Below, piece by piece: positions 52,652-58,947 of a stretch of 64,000 nucleotides of DNA. The translations under genes and the position numbers were made by a program. Below the pieces are notes generated by a model. It was given only the letters and a program-made list of their open reading frames with translations. It searched no databases and was not told the origin of the DNA. Source of the DNA: Bryobacter aggregatus MPL3 (GTDB lineage: Bacteria > Acidobacteriota > Terriglobia > Bryobacterales > Bryobacteraceae); NCBI RefSeq assembly GCF_000702445.1, contig NZ_JNIF01000003.1:2790001-2854000 (forward strand). The letters are read 5' to 3'. Each line of letters begins with the position of its first letter. Positions within the stretch are counted from its first letter, which is position 1.

Positions 52652-53392
52652 TTAGTGCTCGTCGTGAGCGACAGCCATACCGACATAGGCCATGGTCAGG
52701 ATCGTAAAGATAAAGGCCTGGAGGAAGCTCACGAAGGTATGCAAGCCCATCAGGGCTGCCGGGACACCGATCGGAATCAGTTGCGAGAAGCTGACCGTCA
52801 CCTGCTCGCCTGCCAGCATGTTGGCAAACAAACGGATGGTCAAGCTGACCGGACGGATGAGGTGCGAAATGATTTCGATCGCAAACATGAAGGGAGCCAG
52901 CCACCAGACCGGGCCCATGAAGTGCTTCAAGTGACCGACGGCGCCTTGCTCCTTGACGCCCATGGCGTTGTAGTAGATGAAGGTGGCAATGGCAATACCG
53001 AGCGGCACGGCTGCGTTCATCGTGGGGCTTTCAAAGGTGGGGATGACGCCGAGGAGATTGGCAAAGAGGATGAAGACGAAGCAGGTGAGGAACCAGTTGG
53101 CGTACTTCGGGCCGTCGTGGCCGATGACTTCTTCGGCCTGACCCTTGATGAAGGTGACGAGGAGTTCAAAGGTTTGCTGGAGATAGCCGGGGCGAGCCAG
53201 ACTCAAACCCATGCGGACAATCCAGGGGAGAACCAGCAGGAAAAGCACGACGAAGACGAGCATGGCATTGTAATTGGTCCAGGGCTTGTCGTGATCGTGG
53301 GCGTGCTGACCAAATAGTCCAATGAGGGCATTGGCGGGGCCAGCGAGGTATTGGTTCAACAGCGCAGTGAACCACAGTTCATGTTCGTGCAT
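52652..53392 (-). CDS. atpB: ATP synthase F0 subunit a
   Basis: A 246-residue inner-membrane subunit that forms the ion half-channels against the c ring. It starts MHEHELWFTALLNQYLAGPA. The essential arginine is in VSLTIRLFANMLAGE, and the final helix has FVSFLQAFIFTILTMAYVGM. About six membrane segments are visible. The start at 53392 was chosen because the open frame further upstream runs through the preceding gene and is not family-like. It overlaps the atpI-like gene by 14 bp and is followed by atpE. Confidence 0.95.
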   Translation of the reverse strand: MHEHELWFTALLNQYLAGPANALIGLFGQHAHDHDKPWTNYNAMLVFVVLFLLVLPWIVRMGLSLARPGYLQQTFELLVTFIKGQAEEVIGHDGPKYANWFLTCFVFILFANLLGVIPTFESPTMNAAVPLGIAIATFIYYNAMGVKEQGAVGHLKHFMGPVWWLAPFMFAIEIISHLIRPVSLTIRLFANMLAGEQVTVSFSQLIPIGVPAALMGLHTFVSFLQAFIFTILTMAYVGMAVAHDEH

Positions 53393-53747
53393 TCTTGTAA
53401 GACTCGATGAGGGCTTCGAATCCGATGGCGAGAACCGAGAGGAAGATGCCGAAAAACACTTCCAGCGGCTGCTTCGGATAAACCTTAAGAATAGCAGACA
53501 GGGCAACCGCATATACAGCGAAGCGGATGACGAAGCCGAAACCCTTCAGCCAGGTTTTGCGTCCCGACGACAGGATGTCGATGCCGCGAGCCAGCATGTA
53601 GAGGCTGGCGAGGCTCACGGTGGCGGATGCGACAAAGGCGAGTCCGCTCTGCTGGCCGCGCCAGATCAGAAAGACAGCCGTGCCGATGGCCATCAGGATG
53701 AGCGCGCAACGCAGGATCCGGTTCGATTTGCTTCGATATTCAATCAC
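53379..53747 (-). CDS. atpI: AtpI-like (ATP synthase subunit I) membrane protein
   Basis: A 122-residue protein from GTG 53747 with four predicted membrane segments (ILRCALILMAIGTAVFLIW, GLAFVASATVSLASLYMLA, GFGFVIRFAVYAVALSAIL and LEVFFGIFLSVLAIGFEALI). Position and build match the poorly conserved subunit I found before atpB, thought to help assemble the c ring. The GTG overlaps the end of the atpZ-like gene by 8 bp, and the stop lies 14 bp inside atpB, so all are coupled. The assignment rests on position and topology rather than strong motifs. Confidence 0.75.
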   Translation of the reverse strand: MIEYRSKSNRILRCALILMAIGTAVFLIWRGQQSGLAFVASATVSLASLYMLARGIDILSSGRKTWLKGFGFVIRFAVYAVALSAILKVYPKQPLEVFFGIFLSVLAIGFEALIESYKNART

Positions 53748-53940
53748 GGTTCCGCCGCTCCAGAATTTTGAGTTGTCGCATGAGTTCATAAAGGCCGAGG
53801 CCAAAGCCGAGAATCAGTCCAGCCACGTTCCAGTACTTGGTGCCGAAGTGCTGATCGAGCCATTCGCCGGCGTAATAGCCGCCGCCGATGGCGGCGAGTA
53901 GCAGAAACGGCAAACTCATGTAAGCGGCAGCTTTCCCCAT
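53740..53940 (-). CDS. atpZ: AtpZ-like F0 assembly protein
   Basis: A 66-residue membrane protein with two short helices (YMSLPFLLLAAIGGGYYAG and NVAGLILGFGLGLYELMRQL) joined by EWLDQHFGTKYW. This matches the AtpZ/AtpI-type small protein (F0F1-ATPase subunit family) that leads many F0 operons. An excellent AGGAGG ribosome site (complement of 53946-53951) precedes the ATG. It is the first gene of the F0 unit atpZ-atpI-atpB-atpE. Its start is 25 bp from the start of the divergent GMC oxidoreductase gene. Genes for subunit b and F1 are not in the window. Confidence 0.8.
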   Translation of the reverse strand: MGKAAAYMSLPFLLLAAIGGGYYAGEWLDQHFGTKYWNVAGLILGFGLGLYELMRQLKILERRNRD

Positions 53941-53953
53941 CTCGATCCTCCTA

Positions 53954-53959
53954 TATATT
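53954..53959 (+). promoter_or_regulatory. -10 element of the GMC oxidoreductase gene
   Basis: TATATT lies 6 nt before the ATG at 53966, and no Shine-Dalgarno sequence for this gene fits in the 25-bp divergent gap. It overlaps the ribosome site region of the divergent atpZ gene, so transcription of the two directions must compete. The start would be leaderless. Confidence 0.4.
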
Positions 53960-53965
53960 GTCTAC

Positions 53966-55618
53966 ATGGCATTTCAGGCAACGCAAAACGAACGCTACGA
54001 CGCGATCGTTGTCGGCAGTGGCGCCACAGGCGGCTGGGCGGCGAAGAAGCTTACAGAAAACGGGATGCGCGTCGCGTTGCTCGAAGCGGGCGCCAACGTC
54101 TCGAAGAGGGATTACAGCGAGCACACGATGCCATGGCAACTGCCTTATCTTGGCATGTCGCCGAAAGTGCTGAAGGATCGTCCGATCCAGGGCACCTGTT
54201 ATGCCTGCACCGAATACAACAGCAAATGGTTCGTCAATGACCTTGAGAACCCCTATACGCAGGAGAAACCCTTCAAGTGGATTCGCATGCGCGTGGTCGG
54301 TGGGCGCAGCTTGAGCTGGGGGCGGCAAAGCTATCGCATGGGCGATATCGATTTCAAAGCCGCCTCGCGCGATGGCTATGGCGAAGACTGGCCGATCCAG
54401 TATTCCGACCTGGTGCCTTACTACGAAGAGGTTGAGAAGTATGTCGGCATCTCGGGACTCGCTGAGGGCCTTGAGCAATTGCCGGATTCGATCTTCCAAC
54501 CGGCGATGCAGTTCACTTGTACGGAACAGCATCTGCGTGACCAGGTGAAGGCAAAGATGGGCCGTGTGGTGACGATGGGGCGCACCGCGATTCTGACCAA
54601 GCCATTGAATGGGCGGCAGGCCTGTCATTATTGCGGTCCGTGCGAACGTGGCTGCACGACAAACAGCTATTTCTCATCGCCGTTTACGACCATCGCCGAT
54701 GCGTTGAAGACCGGGCGGCTGACGATGATCACCGACGCGGTTGCGGCTCGGATTCTAATGGGCGACAACGGCAAGGCGGACGGCATTGAATACATCGATC
54801 GCCTGACCCGCGAGGCAAAGAAGGTGCGCGCCAAGGTGATGGTGCTGTGTGCCTCGACCCTAGAATCGACGCGCCTGTTGCTGAATTCTGACCTGTGCAA
54901 TTCCTCCGACATGCTGGGCCGCAATCTGATGGATCACATCTACCAGGGCGGGGCATCGGGTCTGATGCCGATGTTTGAGGCGAAGCCCTGGGCTGGCGCT
55001 CCCCGCCGTCCGACGGGCATCTATGTGCCGCGCTTCCGCAATGTAAAAGAGAAGATGACGAATGGCTTCATTCGAGGCTATGGGTATCAGGGCGGCTCGA
55101 CGCCTGCGTTCAGTTTCAATGCGCCGGGCTTTGGTAAGGCGTACAAGGACGGAGTGCGCAATGGCTTCTACAATATGTCGCTCGGGCTTTGGGGCGAGTG
55201 CCTGGCGCGTCCGGAGAACCGGGTGCAACTCGAAAAGAGTAAGCCCGATGCCTGGGGAGTGCCGACGCTGAAGATCAATGCGGAGTGGGGCGATAACGAG
55301 AAGAAGCTCTGGGAAGATGGCCGCGTGCAGGCGGCGGAAATGCTCGAGGCCGCCGGTGCGCAGAACGTGCAAAAGACCGGCACTTACAGCGTTCCGGGCT
55401 TCTGCATTCATGAGATCGGAACCGCGCGCATGAGCAATGACCGCAAGAAGGGCGTGCTGAACAAGTACTGCCAGACGCACGATGTCGAGAACATCTTTGT
55501 CACTGATGGCGCGGCCTGGGTGAGCTCTGGTTGCCAGAACCCGACCCTGACGATGATGGCGATCACAGTGCGGGCTTGCGACTACATCACGCGCGAGTAT
55601 GCCAAGCGGATGGTCTAA
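53966..55618 (+). CDS. GMC-family FAD oxidoreductase with Cys cluster (Fe-S type)
   Basis: A 550-residue flavoprotein. The FAD-binding motif YDAIVVGSGATGGWAAKKLT is at residues 11-30. The GMC loop VVGGRSLSWGRQSYRM follows. The C-terminal substrate domain has FCIHEIGTARM and NPTLTMMAITVRA, with active-site His/Asn-type positions. Residues 220-230 are CHYCGPCERGC, a CX2CX2CX3C arrangement. It is close in position to the cysteines that bind a 3Fe-4S cluster in the catalytic subunit of bacterial FAD-glucose dehydrogenases. It probably oxidises a sugar or polyol and passes electrons onwards. The small hitch-hiker and cytochrome subunits are not next to it. No signal peptide. Confidence 0.87.
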   Translation: MAFQATQNERYDAIVVGSGATGGWAAKKLTENGMRVALLEAGANVSKRDYSEHTMPWQLPYLGMSPKVLKDRPIQGTCYACTEYNSKWFVNDLENPYTQEKPFKWIRMRVVGGRSLSWGRQSYRMGDIDFKAASRDGYGEDWPIQYSDLVPYYEEVEKYVGISGLAEGLEQLPDSIFQPAMQFTCTEQHLRDQVKAKMGRVVTMGRTAILTKPLNGRQACHYCGPCERGCTTNSYFSSPFTTIADALKTGRLTMITDAVAARILMGDNGKADGIEYIDRLTREAKKVRAKVMVLCASTLESTRLLLNSDLCNSSDMLGRNLMDHIYQGGASGLMPMFEAKPWAGAPRRPTGIYVPRFRNVKEKMTNGFIRGYGYQGGSTPAFSFNAPGFGKAYKDGVRNGFYNMSLGLWGECLARPENRVQLEKSKPDAWGVPTLKINAEWGDNEKKLWEDGRVQAAEMLEAAGAQNVQKTGTYSVPGFCIHEIGTARMSNDRKKGVLNKYCQTHDVENIFVTDGAAWVSSGCQNPTLTMMAITVRACDYITREYAKRMV

Positions 55619-57255
55619 TCGCCACTCCTCCTGGTGAGCTGCAAGCCGCTGCGATCCACCTTCCATGCCAGCGTCTGCCCCTCGCAGTGCTGCTCTGCAG
55701 AGCAGATGCGAAGCTCTGTGTGCGGCAATTCTTGTGACAAACGGTGGGCCAACTCGGACTCGTAATAGAAGATCCCATTTTCTTCCCCAGCCTCTCGAAC
55801 CAGATTGAGACGCTGGGGAGGATGGGGGAATTGTGCGCCGATTCGCGTCGTTTGGCCTTCGATCTCGGCGAGCGCTCGCAGATACACGGACTGGTTATAG
55901 AAAACCCCGAGCAACTGGGCGCCCAGAAACAGCGCGGCGATGGGCAGGCGTAGTCGCGATCTTTCAAGCGCCACCGCCAGGCCGAGTGCAATCCAGGCGG
56001 AGGGCCAATAGAGATGCCTGCTATGTTGCAGGGTGGGCTGCAGCCAGCCGATCACCGGGAAGACCGGGATGGCCGCAACGACAGCCATTCCCAGAAAGAA
56101 ACCAAGGTTTCTCGCGGGCCTGCTGTCTGCTCGCCAGTACCACAGGAGCACTCCCGCAACATAGAGGAACAGCACGGCTGCGCCGCTCCAATGCAAGAAG
56201 ACGTTATTGATGCCAAAGCCGCCGTAGGTCAACGGATAGAGCAGGAGATGATACAGCGAGCGGAACGAAAACGAGGCAGAGGCCGCTGCAGTTCCATAGG
56301 CATAGCCGCCGATCCCGTGATAGATCGAATAGCGAACGCCCAGCATCGCGACGGTGCATAGGGCGAGAGCCAGCAGGTAGGGACGGGGATCCGCCTGTTC
56401 CCGGGGCCGGTCCGACCGGTTCAGAACCCAGTACAGGATGGGAATGAGCACAACCAGCGAATACGCGGTCTCTTTGCAGAGGGTGGCGAGTACATAAAGG
56501 CCCAGAGATCCGGCTCCGGCCCAGGAGTAAGCTTTCTCGCTCTGGCGATGCTGCAACCACAGCAGGATGGAGAGCAATAGGAAGGTGGTGGCAAGCAGGT
56601 CGAATCGGGCGGCTGGCCACAGCACGGCTTCAAAGTGAATCGCGGCCCAGCCGAAGAGGATCGCTGCAAAGCTCGCGGTCCAGGTGCTGAGCTTGAGTTT
56701 CTGTGCGAGCAGGAGGAGCAGTACTGCATTCGCGCTATGGATGGCAACGCTCTGCAGATGGTAGCCCCAGAGGGTATCGCCGAAGACCTGATAATCCAGC
56801 CAGAAGGAGAGGAAGGCGAGGGGACGATACATGCCATCGGGCTGAGCCTTCGAGAACAGATTCCAGAACGCGTTCCAGGAATTGATGCCCGCTCCGTTGT
56901 GCCGGTGCGTCCAGTCGAGCTCGTGGAAGTTCACCCAGAAAGAGGGAAGGTAAGCGAGCGCAGTGAGTGCGCCGATTGAGACGCCGATCCGGAGCAGATT
57001 TTTACTGGAAGTGCTGTTGGCGGCGAGAGGCTCCCGATCGCGGCGGATGGAGGACAGCAAGAGCACAGCGAGAAACGCATGGAACAGCAGGAGTGGCTTA
57101 AAAGGAGTGCGTGCGGGAAAGGAGAAGGACCCCAGAACGATGGGATGCTCTCCTGCCACCAGGCTTGCCACGACATTGAGTGCGAGCAGCGAGAGAAGCA
57201 GCAGCACGAGGGGGGATCGCCGCCGGAAAAGCCGTCGCAAGGATTGAGAGTTCAA
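55615..57255 (-). CDS. Polytopic membrane protein, glycosyltransferase (GT-C/PMT-like)
   Basis: A 546-residue inner-membrane protein with about eleven to twelve hydrophobic segments. The first large periplasmic loop contains FWVNFHELDWTHRHNGAG, with acidic residues in the place expected for the catalytic aspartate of GT-C enzymes (ArnT/PMT-like). MYRPLAFLSFWLDYQVFG and HLQSVAIHSANAVLLLLL follow in the pattern seen in this group. It likely moves a sugar from a lipid-linked donor to an exported acceptor. The last 110 residues are soluble and unrelated to known domains. It starts at TTG. The stop shares four bases with the convergent GMC gene stop. Confidence 0.7.
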   Translation of the reverse strand: MNSQSLRRLFRRRSPLVLLLLSLLALNVVASLVAGEHPIVLGSFSFPARTPFKPLLLFHAFLAVLLLSSIRRDREPLAANSTSSKNLLRIGVSIGALTALAYLPSFWVNFHELDWTHRHNGAGINSWNAFWNLFSKAQPDGMYRPLAFLSFWLDYQVFGDTLWGYHLQSVAIHSANAVLLLLLAQKLKLSTWTASFAAILFGWAAIHFEAVLWPAARFDLLATTFLLLSILLWLQHRQSEKAYSWAGAGSLGLYVLATLCKETAYSLVVLIPILYWVLNRSDRPREQADPRPYLLALALCTVAMLGVRYSIYHGIGGYAYGTAAASASFSFRSLYHLLLYPLTYGGFGINNVFLHWSGAAVLFLYVAGVLLWYWRADSRPARNLGFFLGMAVVAAIPVFPVIGWLQPTLQHSRHLYWPSAWIALGLAVALERSRLRLPIAALFLGAQLLGVFYNQSVYLRALAEIEGQTTRIGAQFPHPPQRLNLVREAGEENGIFYYESELAHRLSQELPHTELRICSAEQHCEGQTLAWKVDRSGLQLTRRSGD

Positions 57256-57308
57256 CTGAAATTGATTTCCTCTGCCTATCCTTTCACGAGAGACAGAGTG
57301 GATTCACC

Positions 57309-57314
57309 GATAAT
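57309..57314 (+). promoter_or_regulatory. -10 element of the aldose epimerase gene
   Basis: GATAAT lies 7 nt before the ATG at 57322. It overlaps the alternative ATG at 57313, which it would exclude from the transcript, and so favours 57322 as the real start. Confidence 0.4.
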
Positions 57315-57321
57315 GGGTGCG

Positions 57322-58284
57322 ATGGCTCAATATCGTGCAGTTCAGGTTCAAGAAGATGGGCACCCTGTGGTGCGGCTTACTGAGGTGGAGAGTGGGAGTG
57401 AAGTGGCTGTATCGCCCGCTTTCGGCGCTAACTCCTACGACTACCATGTCAACGGCAAGAGAGTCTTTTGGACAACGCCGAACGCTTCTCTCGGGGAGTT
57501 GATCGCCAAGCAGCGGATGGGGGGCAACCCGTTGCTCTCTCCTTGGGCGAATCGGATCGAAGGGCTGAGCTACGAGGCCAACGGGAAGAAGTATCATCTG
57601 AATCCGGATCTTGGGAATCTTCGCCTGGACCAGAACAAGAATCCGATCCACGGACTGGTGACCTTCACCAAGCTCTGGCAGGTGCGCGAGGTTTCGGCAC
57701 AGAAGGATCACGCGCTGGTGCGGCTGAGTCTCGATTGCTCGAAGCAACCGGATTGGCTTGCGCAGTTCCCGTTTCCGCATCGCCTTGAGATCACCTACAA
57801 GCTCGTTGCGAATTCGCTCGAAGTGATCACGTCGGTGGAGAATCTGGCGACTGAGCCGATGCCGCTGGCGATTGGGTATCATCCCTACTTCCAACTGAGC
57901 GATGCACCCCGTGACGAGTGGCAGGTGACGATTCCGGCGAAGGATCTGCTGGTTCTTTCGCCGAAATTGATTCCGACTGGAGAGAGAAAGCCCAACCCCT
58001 ATGCTGCCGGAATGAAGCTGGCGGGAGTGGTTCTCGATGATGTGTTTGGGGGGCTGGAAGAAAGGGCGACCTTCCGTGTGAAGGGCAAGACTCAGACGAT
58101 CGATGTCGTCTATGGGAAGGACTACACGATTGGGGTGGTCTATGCTCCGGCTGGCCAGGGTTTTATCTGTTTCGAGCCGATGACGGCTCCGACCAATGCG
58201 TTCAACACTCCGGGCGCCGCTAAAACAATCGCGCCAGGGATGACCTGGCGCGAGAGCTATTGGATTCAAACTTCGGGCTTCTAA
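57322..58284 (+). CDS. Aldose 1-epimerase family protein
   Basis: A 320-residue sugar-mutarotase-fold protein starting MAQYRAVQVQEDGHPVVRLT. Family residues are NPLLSPWANRIEGLSYEANG, PIHGLVTFTKLW with the first catalytic histidine, PLAIGYHPYFQLSD with the second histidine, and GFICFEPMTAPTNAFN with the catalytic glutamate. It interconverts alpha and beta anomers of hexoses, perhaps glucose-6-phosphate-like or free sugars. The ATG at 57322 was preferred to 57313 because of the -10 element position. Its stop codon lies in the loop of a strong hairpin that also follows the convergent ompH gene. Confidence 0.85.
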   Translation: MAQYRAVQVQEDGHPVVRLTEVESGSEVAVSPAFGANSYDYHVNGKRVFWTTPNASLGELIAKQRMGGNPLLSPWANRIEGLSYEANGKKYHLNPDLGNLRLDQNKNPIHGLVTFTKLWQVREVSAQKDHALVRLSLDCSKQPDWLAQFPFPHRLEITYKLVANSLEVITSVENLATEPMPLAIGYHPYFQLSDAPRDEWQVTIPAKDLLVLSPKLIPTGERKPNPYAAGMKLAGVVLDDVFGGLEERATFRVKGKTQTIDVVYGKDYTIGVVYAPAGQGFICFEPMTAPTNAFNTPGAAKTIAPGMTWRESYWIQTSGF

Positions 58285-58295
58285 GGAAGCCCGAA
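58272..58295. terminator. Bidirectional hairpin with stop codon in the loop
   Basis: TTCGGGCTTC (58272-58281) and GAAGCCCGAA (58286-58295) form a perfect 10-bp stem with loop TAAG, which contains the TAA stop of the epimerase gene. The ompH stop lies 2 bp beyond. Neither side has a strong T-run, so it may act partly as a barrier to convergent transcription or as a 3'-end protector. Confidence 0.6.
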
Positions 58296-58296
58296 A

Positions 58297-58905
58297 CTAC
58301 TTCTTGGCGGGGGCTGCCGGAGTCTTCGCCGGGGTGGTGGCGGGAGCTGCTGCGGCCGGCTTCGGCGTGGTGACTGTCGACGGAGCGTTCGAGTCATAGA
58401 GCTTGATCACTTCGTTGGTGATGTCGACCGTATTCGAAGCCCAGATGACGGGCGTCTGCTGCGAGCTGATGTCGAGAATCATTGAGTAGCCGTTGTCGGT
58501 GGCGTACTTGTTGATTACCTGCATGATGCGCCCACCGAGTTCGTTGAGCGTCTTTTGCTGTTCCTGATCCCACTCGGCTTGCGCGTCTTCGGTGTCGCGC
58601 TGCAGGCGCTTGGTATCGGCCTCAATGTCGGCGCTGAGCTTGCGCTTGGCATCCTCACTGCCCACGGTTCCCATCTTCTGCAATTGTTGCTGCTTGGACT
58701 GGAGAGCGGCCTGGTTCTTTTCGATTTCCTTGCGCTTGGGGTCGAAGCGGTTCTGCAGCTCAGCTGCTGCCTTCTGGCCGTCCTTGGTGGAGATGATCGC
58801 CTGCTGGATGTTGATCGTGCCGACCTTACTCTGTGCCAGCGCCGGGATGATGGTAAGACCAAGCGCAATGGCGCCGGCCATCAAATTCTTCAAGGAAAAG
58901 CTCAT
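58297..58905 (-). CDS. OmpH/Skp-family periplasmic chaperone
   Basis: A 202-residue exported protein with a signal peptide ending at ALAQS (about residue 25). It starts its mature part KVGTINIQQAIISTKDGQKA, then runs in a long alternating coiled coil (residues about 45-120) rich in K, E and Q, as in Skp, followed by GGRIMQVINKYATDNGYSMI and a Pro/Ala tail of about 30 residues (KTPAAPAKK at the end). Skp trimers hold unfolded outer-membrane proteins before delivery to BamA. It sits 42 bp downstream of bamA on the same strand. The ATG at 58905 gives a normal signal peptide. Usually lpxD follows; here it does not. Confidence 0.88.
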   Translation of the reverse strand: MSFSLKNLMAGAIALGLTIIPALAQSKVGTINIQQAIISTKDGQKAAAELQNRFDPKRKEIEKNQAALQSKQQQLQKMGTVGSEDAKRKLSADIEADTKRLQRDTEDAQAEWDQEQQKTLNELGGRIMQVINKYATDNGYSMILDISSQQTPVIWASNTVDITNEVIKLYDSNAPSTVTTPKPAAAAPATTPAKTPAAPAKK

Positions 58906-58947
58906 TGTTTTCGTGTTCTCTTTCAAAATCGTATCACTGAGGAAAAA

